Shown: positions 26,071-34,970, numbered from the stretch's first letter. The stretch: DNA of 39,344 nt from Nanobdellota archaeon (GCA_030647965.1 JAUSIT010000045.1:1-39344), one strand, 5' to 3'. Numbers and translations are program-made. Notes: generated from the letters alone by a model not told the origin.

Positions 26071-26379
26071 ATGAAACTTTTATTTCTCCCACACTGTTTA
26101 AATAAGAGATTAGCTGGTGAAATTTATTCTGCTGCTTTGGAAAAAAATTATAGAACTTATATTGTTTCGGGAAGCTCTAGAATTAAAAAATATTTGGATA
26201 ATTGTAATCTTGATGAAATTGAAAAAATAGTTGGGGTTGCATGTGGGGATGAAATTAATCTAGCAAAAAATTATCTTGAAAAAATAGGATTTAAGGAAAT
26301 GGTTTTTTCAGTTCAATTATCTGAAGATGGGTGCAAGAACACTAAGGTTAATTTAGAAAAAGTTTTGAGTGTTTTGTGA
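26071..26379 (+). CDS. DUF116-like small protein
   Basis: FLPHCLNKRL...SRIKKYLDN...VGVACGDEINLAKNYL; start refined to ATG 26071. Confidence 0.6.
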   Translation: MKLLFLPHCLNKRLAGEIYSAALEKNYRTYIVSGSSRIKKYLDNCNLDEIEKIVGVACGDEINLAKNYLEKIGFKEMVFSVQLSEDGCKNTKVNLEKVLSVL

Positions 26380-26434
26380 CTGTTTTCTAGAGATTATTAA
26401 ATATAAAATGATTGGATTATTTAAATCTGTATGA

Positions 26435-27178
26435 CTAACTTTTCCACAAAACTTCAAAATGGTCTCTAAAACTATCTGTGGTCTCTTTATTCTCTATCAT
26501 TAAAGCAATTGGCAAATTCCAGATAATAAATGCAGTTTTATTATTGTAAATATAAATTGAAATAGGTGTAATAAATTTACTTGGAAGATATTTTACTTGT
26601 GTTAATGTCATTTTACTAAGTTCTTTTCCTCTTTCCTTACCTTCTTTATCATCATTTATTAATACTTTTAAGTTAATTTTTGATTTAATCCTCTTTTTAT
26701 GAAAATGGGGCAAATAAAAAGGTAATTGTTGAGGAGCTTTACCTGAAGAAGCTATGGCTAACCATTCTTTAACATCACTTTTTAAAATATCTTCAAATAT
26801 AGTCATAATGCCTTTTTTGCCTTCATAGATATAAGCTTCTATTTTTTTATCTTTATGGGTTGTATAAATCTTTAAAAGTTCTGGGATTAAATTTTGAATA
26901 ATTTGTTTTTCTTCTTTGATTTTTCCTTCTTTTTCTTCAATATAAGCAGATAGTCTTTCTGGACTTGCTGATTTGAAATATTTTCTATTAGCTTTTATTA
27001 TAAAACTAACTAATCCTTTTTCTATTAATGATTTTAAAATATCATATATATGTGACCTATTCAAATAAGTTAATTTAGCTATTCGCCCGGCTAATAATGG
27101 CTCGTTTTTTAATAACATTAAATATACTTTAATCTCATTTTTCGTTAATCCTATTTTAAGTAAAATTTCTTCATCCAT
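26435..27178 (-). CDS. TrmB-family transcriptional regulator
   Basis: MDEEILLKIGLTKNEIKVYLMLLKNEPLLAGRIAKLTYLNRSHIYDILKSLIEKGLV; start refined from 27271. Confidence 0.85.
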   Translation of the reverse strand: MDEEILLKIGLTKNEIKVYLMLLKNEPLLAGRIAKLTYLNRSHIYDILKSLIEKGLVSFIIKANRKYFKSASPERLSAYIEEKEGKIKEEKQIIQNLIPELLKIYTTHKDKKIEAYIYEGKKGIMTIFEDILKSDVKEWLAIASSGKAPQQLPFYLPHFHKKRIKSKINLKVLINDDKEGKERGKELSKMTLTQVKYLPSKFITPISIYIYNNKTAFIIWNLPIALMIENKETTDSFRDHFEVLWKS

Positions 27179-27219
27179 AAGATTAATTAATAAGTTTAGC
27201 CTTTTAAAATCTTCTATTA

Positions 27220-27238
27220 TTGTTCTTATATAGAACAA
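27220..27238. promoter_or_regulatory. Inverted repeat in divergent TrmB/hypothetical promoter region (putative operator)
   Basis: ttgttct-tatat-agaacaa, 7-bp perfect arms. Confidence 0.55.
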
Positions 27239-27305
27239 CAAAAATTTAAATATAACTGCTAAATATGGCAATTATACCTAATAAATAATTTAGGAGAAAA
27301 TAAAA

Positions 27306-27836
27306 ATGAAACTAACAAATTTAACTGCAAGAGTTTTAACAGATTTGGCAACAGATGGCCAGCAAAGTAAAACTAGTGCAATAGAAAACAGAAGAAGATA
27401 TGAATATGAAAGGATATTATTAGATATATTTGGAAGTTATACAAATATTGCTGAAGCAACTATGATAGATTATGAATCTAAAGAATATAAAGAAAAATTG
27501 ATTATTGGCAGAGCAGTAAAAGAAGATTGTGAAATAGCATATAAATGGTGGATGTTTAATCCTGATTTGGGTGGTGATTCTGGATTAATTATTTATCTAA
27601 ATAATGATAATTTTATTGGGGCATTATTAAAAAATGGAATATTTAAATTAAGTTTAATAGAATTTGCAGATAGATATAGAAAATATTATGGAGCTAAAAT
27701 TTCAATAAATCCGGATTGTAAATTTCCAAAACCTCAAATTGAGATAAAAGACAATAGATTAGAAGAATTAGCTAGATTGATTTATGGGCAAGTTGGTAAC
27801 GCTATAGGTGACAACTCCAAAAACACGATAAATTAA
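27306..27836 (+). CDS. Hypothetical protein, divergent from TrmB-like regulator
   Basis: 176 aa intact ORF preceded by taggag; no family recognised. Confidence 0.75.
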   Translation: MKLTNLTARVLTDLATDGQQSKTSAIENRRRYEYERILLDIFGSYTNIAEATMIDYESKEYKEKLIIGRAVKEDCEIAYKWWMFNPDLGGDSGLIIYLNNDNFIGALLKNGIFKLSLIEFADRYRKYYGAKISINPDCKFPKPQIEIKDNRLEELARLIYGQVGNAIGDNSKNTIN

Positions 27837-27988
27837 ACGAATTATCTCATCAAAATTATAAATTTATTTTGTATTTATCTTTTTTACACATTTAAAATAA
27901 TAAGGAAAATTTGTTTTTAAATCATTTAAAATAATCTCTATATATTTCCATATAAATTCTTTTAAAGTTATTTTTTAGCATATATAGT

Positions 27989-29407
27989 ATGGATTTTAAA
28001 AGAGCAATTAGTGATTTTCCAAATAAAACTATTGCTGTAATTGGAGATATTATGCTCGATAGCTATCTTTATGGGAATTGTGATAGGCTTTCTCCTGAAG
28101 CTCCTGTTCCAATTATAAGAAAAGATAGTTTAATTCATGAACTTGGTGGAGCTGCAAATGTTGCTGCAAATATTTCTTCATTAGGTGGTAAAGCTTATTT
28201 GTTAGGATATTATGCTCTTGATGAAGCTGGAAAAATTTTAACTAATAAATTAAATGAAAAAAATATAGATTATAGGCTTTTTCCTGTTTTAAATGAAACA
28301 ACTCATAAAACTAGGATAATTGGAAATAAAAAACAGCAGATATGCAGAATAGATGAAGAAGAAAGAGCAAATGCTTCTCAGGATATAGAAGAAAAATTAG
28401 TTGAAGAGATTTTTGCATTAAATCCAGATATTATCATTGCATCAGATTATGCAAAAGGAACTTTATCTGCAAATTTATTTTTAGAAATGAAAGCAAAAGC
28501 AAGAAGAAAAGATAAAAGGATAATTGTTGACCCAAGACCCCAAAATAAACTTAATTATAATAATGTTTTTTTAATTACTCCTAATACTAAGGAAGGAATA
28601 GAAATGTCAAATGGAAGAAATGCAGAAGAAATAGGAAAGATTTTACAGAAAGAATTAAATTCTAATATATTGCTTACCAGAGGTGAAGAGGGCATGACTT
28701 TATTTGAAAAAGAAAAGATTTATCATCTTCCTACTAAAGCAAGAGAGGTTTATGATGTAACTGGTGCAGGAGATAGTGTTGTTGCTGCTGTTGCTTTATC
28801 ACTTGCTTCTGGATTAAATTTAGAAAAATCTTCATTTTTAGCAAATCATGTTGCAGGAATTGTTGTTGGAAAACCAGGAACAGCAACTGCTTCAAGAAGA
28901 GAATTAGAACAAGCACTTGAAATAGAATATAGTAAAATAAAAAATTATGATGAATTAAAATTAATACGGGAAGATTGCAAAAGAAAAGGAAAAAGATTTG
29001 TATGGACCAATGGGTGTTTTGATTTATTGCATTTAGGTCATGTGAGATATTTAAATGAAGCAAGTAAGTTGGGAGATTATCTTGCTGTTGGGATAAATAG
29101 TGATTGCTCTGTAAAAGCATTAAAGGGAATGAATAGGCCTATAAATTCTGAAGTAGATAGGGCAGAAGTTTTATCTTCTTTAGGGCAAGTTGATGGGGTT
29201 TATATTTTTCCTGAATTAAGTGTTGAAAAATATTTAAGTGAATTACAGCCAGATGTTTTTGTTAAAGGGGGAGATTATAATTTAAATAGTATAAACCAAA
29301 ATGAAAGAAGAATTATTGAAGGTTATGGTGGAAAGATTGCATTGATTCCAATCACACAAGGAAAATCTACTTCTAATTTAATTGAACGGATAAAAAATTC
29401 TTCTTAA
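27989..29407 (+). CDS. hldE: Bifunctional HldE-like protein (PfkB-type heptose kinase + nucleotidyltransferase)
   Basis: IAVIGDIMLDSYLYGNCDRLSPEAPVPI, DVTGAGDSVVA; C-terminal FVWTNGCFDLLHLGHVRYL...VFVKGGDY. Confidence 0.92.
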   Translation: MDFKRAISDFPNKTIAVIGDIMLDSYLYGNCDRLSPEAPVPIIRKDSLIHELGGAANVAANISSLGGKAYLLGYYALDEAGKILTNKLNEKNIDYRLFPVLNETTHKTRIIGNKKQQICRIDEEERANASQDIEEKLVEEIFALNPDIIIASDYAKGTLSANLFLEMKAKARRKDKRIIVDPRPQNKLNYNNVFLITPNTKEGIEMSNGRNAEEIGKILQKELNSNILLTRGEEGMTLFEKEKIYHLPTKAREVYDVTGAGDSVVAAVALSLASGLNLEKSSFLANHVAGIVVGKPGTATASRRELEQALEIEYSKIKNYDELKLIREDCKRKGKRFVWTNGCFDLLHLGHVRYLNEASKLGDYLAVGINSDCSVKALKGMNRPINSEVDRAEVLSSLGQVDGVYIFPELSVEKYLSELQPDVFVKGGDYNLNSINQNERRIIEGYGGKIALIPITQGKSTSNLIERIKNSS

Positions 29408-29432
29408 CTTAATTGATTAGAATTTTTTAAGT

Positions 29433-29471
29433 CTCAAACTGAGATATAAATAATGATTCATTCAGTTTGAG
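29433..29471. repeat. Hairpin downstream of hldE
   Basis: ctcaaactga / tcagtttgag perfect 10-bp arms. Confidence 0.7.
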
Positions 29472-29538
29472 CGATAAAGAATGAAAAGTAATTTTGTTTC
29501 ATAAAATAATTTATAAGGTGGGGATTATTAATTAAATT

Positions 29539-29784
29539 ATGAAAGAGATTGAAACAATAAAAGAACGAAATAAAAGGGTAGAAAGGGATAAAGCTTGGGA
29601 AACGAGCAAAACTCGAAGAATTATTATTGCATTAATGACTTATATAGTAATAGTAATATTTCTTTGGTCAATAAATGTTTCAAGACCTTTGTTAAATGCA
29701 ATTGTTCCAACAATTGGTTTTATTATTTCAACTTTAACTTTGCCTTTTTTTAAACAGTTTTGGATTGATAATGTCAGAAATTAA
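29539..29784 (+). CDS. Small two-TM membrane protein
   Basis: 81 aa; TMs IIIALMTYIVIVIFLWSI and LLNAIVPTIGFIISTLTLPFF; ggtgggg upstream. Confidence 0.7.
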   Translation: MKEIETIKERNKRVERDKAWETSKTRRIIIALMTYIVIVIFLWSINVSRPLLNAIVPTIGFIISTLTLPFFKQFWIDNVRN

Positions 29785-29840
29785 ACTGCATCATTTATGA
29801 TGTAGACGTAACCCTTAGTGCGTTAATTTCTGAGCATCCT

Positions 29841-29895
29841 AAAAACAAGTGCCAATCAAACCTATACTTTTAAGTGTGGGTGGCACATTGTTTTT
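29841..29895. repeat. Palindromic hairpin downstream of the small membrane protein
   Basis: aaaaacaagtgcca / tggcacattgttttt with inner cctatact/agtgtggg. Confidence 0.65.
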
Positions 29896-29931
29896 TTGAT
29901 TTTTATAAGAAGTAAATACTTTAAAATTCTT

Positions 29932-30831
29932 TTAAAATAAGACATTAGCGCTTTTTAAGATATTCAATAATAATTTAACTAATGGTTTCAAGTCCCCTTT
30001 AATTTGTGCTGATTCTAATGCTTCATAATATTTATGTTTAATAGAATTTGGAATATTTATCATTGGGAAATTATTTTTATGTAAGATAAAATTCATTAAT
30101 AATCTTCCAGTTCTGCCATTTCCATCAACAAAAGGATGTACTGTCTCAAATCCTGCATGGAAATAGGCTGAAATTATTAGAGGATGTAATTTTTCTTTAT
30201 TTTTGGAGTACCAAAATAAAAGCGATTTTATTTCTTTTGGAATATTTTTTGGTTTTGGTGGAAGCCAATCTGTTCCCCTTATATAAACTTGCAGATTTCT
30301 AAAACATCCAATCTGGGTTTTTAATTCATCTTTTAGAGTATCTTTAACAACAATTTTATGTAAATCACAGATAAATTCTTTAGTTATGTCCTTCCTATAG
30401 TTTAAGATAAAATCAAAAGCTTTTTTGTGGTTTAAAATTTCATTTATTTCTCTCATTGATTTTCTTGGGGTGATGCCTTCAAAGAGCAATTGTGCTGTTT
30501 CTTGTAATGTGAGTGTATTTCCCTCAATTGCAGTAGAATTACATGTAAAATTAGATGTAAAAACTTCATATCTATTTTCAAGATTTTCTTTTGGTTGTTT
30601 TTTATATTTTTCTTTTATTTCTTTTAACTCTTTTATTTCTTGTTCTGTTAATAAATTATTTAGATAAAGTAATTCTTTGTCAGCATTTATTTCTTTTTTT
30701 AAAATTTCTTTTTTATTCAAATCAGTCCCTAAATAAATTCTTTTCTTGTTAACTTTGTTTCCTTTTCTTATAGATTTGACCCTATAATAATACTTTTTCC
30801 CATTCTTTTCTTTTATCTCTGTGTAAGGCAT
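29932..30831 (-). CDS. Fic-domain protein with intact core and class-II-like inhibitory motif
   Basis: HPFVDGNGRTGRLLMNF; STAIEGN fits (S/T)xxxE(G/N). Confidence 0.92.
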   Translation of the reverse strand: MPYTEIKEKNGKKYYYRVKSIRKGNKVNKKRIYLGTDLNKKEILKKEINADKELLYLNNLLTEQEIKELKEIKEKYKKQPKENLENRYEVFTSNFTCNSTAIEGNTLTLQETAQLLFEGITPRKSMREINEILNHKKAFDFILNYRKDITKEFICDLHKIVVKDTLKDELKTQIGCFRNLQVYIRGTDWLPPKPKNIPKEIKSLLFWYSKNKEKLHPLIISAYFHAGFETVHPFVDGNGRTGRLLMNFILHKNNFPMINIPNSIKHKYYEALESAQIKGDLKPLVKLLLNILKSANVLF

Positions 30832-30838
30832 AATTTCT

Positions 30839-30884
30839 ATACGTCTACATAGTATATAAATTTAACTGTTATGTGGACGTAATT
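30839..30884. promoter_or_regulatory. Inverted repeat flanking TATA-like sequence upstream of Fic gene
   Basis: acgtctacata...tatgtggacgt around agtatataaattta. Confidence 0.5.
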
Positions 30885-30905
30885 TGGTCTACGTGATGAT
30901 GCCCC

Positions 30906-30959
30906 AAAACTTTTTGTTCTTGTATTTTTGTAATATAAATTGTAAGAGTAAAAAGTTTT
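30906..30959. repeat. Palindromic hairpin element, copy H6 (54 bp)
   Basis: aaaactttttgttctt / aagagtaaaaagtttt (14/16 complementary). Confidence 0.75.
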
Positions 30960-31050
30960 CTACGAGGCACACAACAATTTCTTCGAAATTCTTGGTGGTT
31001 CCAATTCTCACGAGTTGAAGCTCACGACAATTTATTCTAAATTCTCAGAT

Positions 31051-31079
31051 ACTTCAACTCTGCTTAATCGAGTTGAAGT
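31051..31079. repeat. Hairpin adjacent to tRNA-Arg
   Basis: acttcaactc / gagttgaagt perfect 10-bp arms. Confidence 0.7.
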
Positions 31080-31114
31080 CATTTGAACCTCCCTTCAGTT
31101 CACATTCTATTTTA

Positions 31115-31186
31115 TGCCCCCACGAGGATTCGAACCTCGATCTTTTCCTCCGCAAGGAAAAATTTTATCCATTGAACTATAGGGGC
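31115..31186 (-). tRNA. tRNA-Arg (anticodon GCG)
   Basis: GCCCCTA..TTTCC TTGCGGA GGAAA..CGAGG TTCGAAT CCTCG TGGGGGC A folds as a cloverleaf, 72 nt, no encoded CCA. Confidence 0.92.
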
Positions 31187-31243
31187 ATGATATCTCTTTT
31201 TTAGAACAATAAGATTTATTAAAACTTTACTTTATGATTTGTT

Positions 31244-32464
31244 ATGGGCGAAATTTCAAAATGGATTATAGGTGACCTTCATATTCATTCAAAATATTCA
31301 AGAGCTACAAGCAAGAATTTAAGTTTAGAAGAATTGGAAAAATGGGCGAGGATAAAGGGTATTGGATTTCTTGGAACAGGAGATTTTACACACCCATTAT
31401 GGCTTAAAGAATTAAAAGAAAAATTAAAAGAAAAAGATGGAATTTTATATTCTCAAAATGGGTTTAAATTTATTTTAAGTGGGGAGATCAGTTTGATTTA
31501 TACTCAGGGAAGAGGAAGAAGAATTCATTTGCTTATGCTTGCTCCTAGTTTTGAAGTTGTTGATAAAATAAATTCTTATTTAGATACTTTGGGGAGAAGA
31601 GATTATGATGGTAGACCAATATTCAAAGTTTCTTGTGAAAATTTTACAAAAAAAATGTATGATATTTCAGAAATGATTGAAGTAATTCCTGCTCATATTT
31701 TTACTCCTTGGTTTGGATTATTTGGAAGCATGTCTGGATTTGATTCTATTCAAGAAGCTTTTGGATCTCAATCAGATAAAATACATGCAATTGAAACAGG
31801 AATTTCTTCTGATCCTAATATGAATTTAAGATTAAAACAATTGCAAAATAAAACAATAGTTTCTTTTTCTGATTCCCATAGTTTTTGGCCATGGAGACTT
31901 GGAAGAGAAGCAACAATTTTTAGTTCTGCAAATTCTTATGAAGATATATTAAATCAAATAAGAGAAAATAAAATTATTGGAACTATTGAAACAGATCCAA
32001 GATATGGCATGTATCATTATGATGGTCATGATGTGTGCAAATTTTCAGTATCTCCTGAAGAATCTGAAAAAATAAAAGAAATATGTTCTGTTTGTTCTAA
32101 GCATTTGACAGTTGGCGTGGATCATAGGGTTAAGAATTTGGCTGATTTTCCTGAAAATTATAAATCAGATAAAATGAAAAAGGTTTTTGAAATTTTGCCA
32201 TTGCATGAAATTATTTCTACTGCAAGGGCTTCTAGTTTAGCAAGCAAAAAAACATGGGAAGATTATGATAAATTAATAGATGAATTTAAAACTGAATTTA
32301 ATGTTTTATTAGAAGTTCCTATTGAAAAACTTATTAAAGTTGTAGATATTAAAGTTGCTGAATTAATAATAAAAAATAGGCAAGGAAAAATAAATGTTAG
32401 GCCAGGTTATGACGGGGTTTATGGTGAAATGCTTTTAGAAGAAAAACAGGAGAAGTTGTTTTGA
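31244..32464 (+). CDS. Endonuclease Q-like PHP-domain protein
   Basis: IGDLHIHSKYSRATSKNLSLEELEKWARIKGIGFLGTGDFTHP...PAHIFTPWFGLFGSMSGFDSIQEAFG...SFSDSHSFWPWRLGREAT; C-terminal Zn motif CSVCSKHLTVGVDHRV. Confidence 0.88.
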   Translation: MGEISKWIIGDLHIHSKYSRATSKNLSLEELEKWARIKGIGFLGTGDFTHPLWLKELKEKLKEKDGILYSQNGFKFILSGEISLIYTQGRGRRIHLLMLAPSFEVVDKINSYLDTLGRRDYDGRPIFKVSCENFTKKMYDISEMIEVIPAHIFTPWFGLFGSMSGFDSIQEAFGSQSDKIHAIETGISSDPNMNLRLKQLQNKTIVSFSDSHSFWPWRLGREATIFSSANSYEDILNQIRENKIIGTIETDPRYGMYHYDGHDVCKFSVSPEESEKIKEICSVCSKHLTVGVDHRVKNLADFPENYKSDKMKKVFEILPLHEIISTARASSLASKKTWEDYDKLIDEFKTEFNVLLEVPIEKLIKVVDIKVAELIIKNRQGKINVRPGYDGVYGEMLLEEKQEKLF

Positions 32465-32877
32465 TGAAATTTCCAGAAAAATATACAAAACATGGAGAAT
32501 TTAAATTGCATAGCGGAGAAACTAGCAATATTCTTTATGATGTTAATGCTTTATTGACTGATAATTTTTATGTAGGAGAGATTTTAAGTAAGATTCCCTC
32601 CTGCCCACATTATATTGGAATTGCTACAGGGGGGGCAATTGTGGCTTCTTTAATATCAAGAGAAAGAAAATCATTATTTTCAATGATTAAAGATAGAGAG
32701 TTAAAGGGTAAGTTTCCATTAACTGATTGGATATTAATTGATGATGTTATAACTACTGGCTCTTCTTTAGAAGAAGCTATTAACATTATTGGTAAAATCC
32801 CCTCAAAAATAGTTGTAATCTTTGATAGAAGAGCTAAAAATAAAGAATTAGAAGTCTATTCTATTTTTGAAAAATAG
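32464..32877 (+). CDS. pyrE: Orotate phosphoribosyltransferase-like protein
   Basis: FKLHSGETSNILYDVN, IGIATGGAIVAS, WILIDDVITTGSSLEEAI. Confidence 0.82.
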   Translation: MKFPEKYTKHGEFKLHSGETSNILYDVNALLTDNFYVGEILSKIPSCPHYIGIATGGAIVASLISRERKSLFSMIKDRELKGKFPLTDWILIDDVITTGSSLEEAINIIGKIPSKIVVIFDRRAKNKELEVYSIFEK

Positions 32878-32889
32878 AAAAAAAATAAA

Positions 32890-33825
32890 ATGTACGACAC
32901 AACAAAGCCATATAAAAATCAGATTTTGGAATTAATAAAATCTAGTTGGGAAACTCCCTATGTTTCTGTTAAAAATGGGGTTGTTGAAAAGAAATTTTGC
33001 TTAAAAGAGTTTCATCATACAGATGGTATTGGAACAAAAGGAATTTATCATTGGAAACAAAAGAGTCTTAGAAATGCTGTTTTAGATTCTCTTGCAATGA
33101 ATTTAAATGATTTGCCTTTAGCTAGAGCAAAGCCTTATGCATTAATAGATCATTTATTTCTTCCTAACGATAATGAAGAAAATATTCTTGAAATTATGAG
33201 TTGTTTGACTGAAGAATGCAAAAAAAGAAATATAGCAATAACTGGGGGAGAGACTGCAATTCATTCTAATATGAATGAAATTGAGATGAGCATTACAATG
33301 CTCGGATTTATTGAAAATGAAAAACAAAATAAATTTAAAATTAAAGATAATTTAATTGGAATTAAAAGTAGTGGATTACATTCTAATGGCTTTACAAAAT
33401 TAAGAGAGGTTTTTGGTGAAGAATATAAACCTGAATTTATTGTCCCAACAAAAATTTATTCTGATGCAATTCTTGATTTAAATGAAAAATATGATATTCA
33501 TGGAATGATGCATATTACTGGAGGAGCATATACTAAATTAAAAGATTTGCTTGATAATTCTGATGCCGTTATAGAAAATCATTTGTTAAAGCCCCAAATA
33601 ATTTTTTATAATCTTTATTTAAGGGGGGTTTCTGCTGAAGAAATGTATAAAACATTTAATTGTGGGGTAGGGTTTATTTTATCTGCTGCTAAAAAAGATT
33701 CAAATAAAATTATTTCTGAGTTAAAAAAGAGTGATTTAGAATCTTGTGTTATTGGGGAAATTGTCAGAGGTAGTGGAAAGATAAAAATCCAATCTGTGTT
33801 TAATAATAAGGAATTGGTTTTGTGA
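32890..33825 (+). CDS. purM: AIR synthetase (PurM)-like protein
   Basis: HHTDGIGTKGIYH, AMNLNDLPLARAKPYALIDHL, ITGGETA, IGIKSSGLHSNGFTKLR, HGMMHITGGAYTKL. Confidence 0.82.
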   Translation: MYDTTKPYKNQILELIKSSWETPYVSVKNGVVEKKFCLKEFHHTDGIGTKGIYHWKQKSLRNAVLDSLAMNLNDLPLARAKPYALIDHLFLPNDNEENILEIMSCLTEECKKRNIAITGGETAIHSNMNEIEMSITMLGFIENEKQNKFKIKDNLIGIKSSGLHSNGFTKLREVFGEEYKPEFIVPTKIYSDAILDLNEKYDIHGMMHITGGAYTKLKDLLDNSDAVIENHLLKPQIIFYNLYLRGVSAEEMYKTFNCGVGFILSAAKKDSNKIISELKKSDLESCVIGEIVRGSGKIKIQSVFNNKELVL

Positions 33826-33842
33826 GATATTTACTAATTATT

Positions 33843-33895
33843 GCACTTCGTTCTTATAAGAAGTCGCCTAGTGGCTCCTATCTGTTAATTAATTG
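33843..33895. repeat. CACTTCGT-type intergenic element, copy B6
   Basis: gcacttcgttcttataagaagtcgcctagtggctcctatctgttaattaattgc. Confidence 0.65.
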
Positions 33896-33918
33896 CTAAT
33901 TTTCCTTAGATGATTATA

Positions 33919-34065
33919 TTATCTTCTTTCAAACTTCGGGTGTATTTCATCTTCGTCTCTTAAATGAATAAATTTGTAATGGGCATCTTGTGTTTTTTCA
34001 GAGCATTTTCTGCATTTTTCTGTTAGATTATATTCTTTGCACTTTGGACATTTTTTAAGAATCAT
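33919..34065 (-). CDS. nop10: Nop10-like H/ACA RNP zinc-ribbon protein (48 aa), absent from ORF track
   Basis: MILKKCPKCKEYNLTEKCRKCSEKTQDAHYKFIHLRDEDEIHPKFERR*; directly downstream of aIF2-alpha, a known archaeal gene order. Confidence 0.82.
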   Translation of the reverse strand: MILKKCPKCKEYNLTEKCRKCSEKTQDAHYKFIHLRDEDEIHPKFERR

Positions 34066-34066
34066 A

Positions 34067-34768
34067 TTACTTATCCTCAAATTCAAATTCGCAAGAAACT
34101 TCTTTTGATTGTTTTTGTAAGTTTTCTATTAAATTATTCATGCTATGATTTGCTTCTTTGTAGTTGTCTGCTTTTATTGTTACTTGGAATCTTCCTGCAG
34201 CAAGATATATTATGGTTATTTTTTCATTATTTATTTCAAGTAATTTTTTTATTCTTGAAATTCCATCTGTTTCCAAGCATTTTAATTGAACTATTTTTCT
34301 TATTTCAATTTCTTTTTGTTTTTTATGGATTATTTTTTTTATTGCTTCATGAAATTCTTTTGGAATAAATTCATCTATTAGAGATTCGTCTATTTTTGCT
34401 TTAAATAAGAATTCATTTAGTGAAGTAAATTTTTTAAGTATTTTTTCTTCTAAATCTTTTGCATTATCTTTTAAAATTTGATAAAAAGCAGATTTTGCTG
34501 TTTGTTCTTGTTTTAATCTAGAAAGTATTTCTTGTTTTTCTTTTGAACTTACTCTTCTTAATGAAAGTTCAATATGGTTTCCCATAACTCTTAAGACCTT
34601 ACATACAATCTTTTTTTTAGGGACAACATATTCTCTGATATTTCTTATTCTTCCTGGTGCAATTTCACTTGTAATAATTGTTCCTTGTTCATTATTTGGC
34701 AGAGTTACAAATACAGTTGTACCTTCAATTTTTTCAACAGTGCACAAAACTAAGTCTCCTTCTTGCAT
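34067..34768 (-). CDS. Translation initiation factor aIF2 subunit alpha
   Basis: S1 domain N-terminus EGDLVLCTVEKIEGTTVFVTLPNNEQGTIITSEIAPGRIRNIREYV; flanked by S27e and Nop10. Confidence 0.92.
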   Translation of the reverse strand: MQEGDLVLCTVEKIEGTTVFVTLPNNEQGTIITSEIAPGRIRNIREYVVPKKKIVCKVLRVMGNHIELSLRRVSSKEKQEILSRLKQEQTAKSAFYQILKDNAKDLEEKILKKFTSLNEFLFKAKIDESLIDEFIPKEFHEAIKKIIHKKQKEIEIRKIVQLKCLETDGISRIKKLLEINNEKITIIYLAAGRFQVTIKADNYKEANHSMNNLIENLQKQSKEVSCEFEFEDK

Positions 34769-34799
34769 GTTATAAATAAGAATTTGTATTATTTAAATA

Positions 34800-34970
34800 T
34801 TATAGAACTTCTTCAACTTTAGCTCTTATCTTGGTTTTTCCGCCAGCAGGCTCTGCTATAATCCCGCCACATTCAAGGCATTTAACTCTAGTAGATGCTT
34901 TTCCAAATATTATTTGGGAGTTCTTACATTTTGAACATTTTACTTTTACAAATTTGCTTTCTTTTTCCAT
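34800..34970 (-). CDS. Ribosomal protein S27e
   Basis: FVKVKCSKCKNSQIIFGKASTRVKCLECGGIIAEPAGGKTKI; start refined from 34991. Confidence 0.93.
   Translation of the reverse strand: MEKESKFVKVKCSKCKNSQIIFGKASTRVKCLECGGIIAEPAGGKTKIRAKVEEVL

Noticed and set aside
28734-29120. Minus-strand 128-aa Gln/Leu/His-rich ORF
   Set aside because: Antisense to hldE; low-complexity.
30425-30667. Plus-strand 80-aa ORF
   Set aside because: Antisense to the Fic gene.
34105-34368. Plus-strand 87-aa Leu/Phe-rich ORF
   Set aside because: Antisense to aIF2-alpha.
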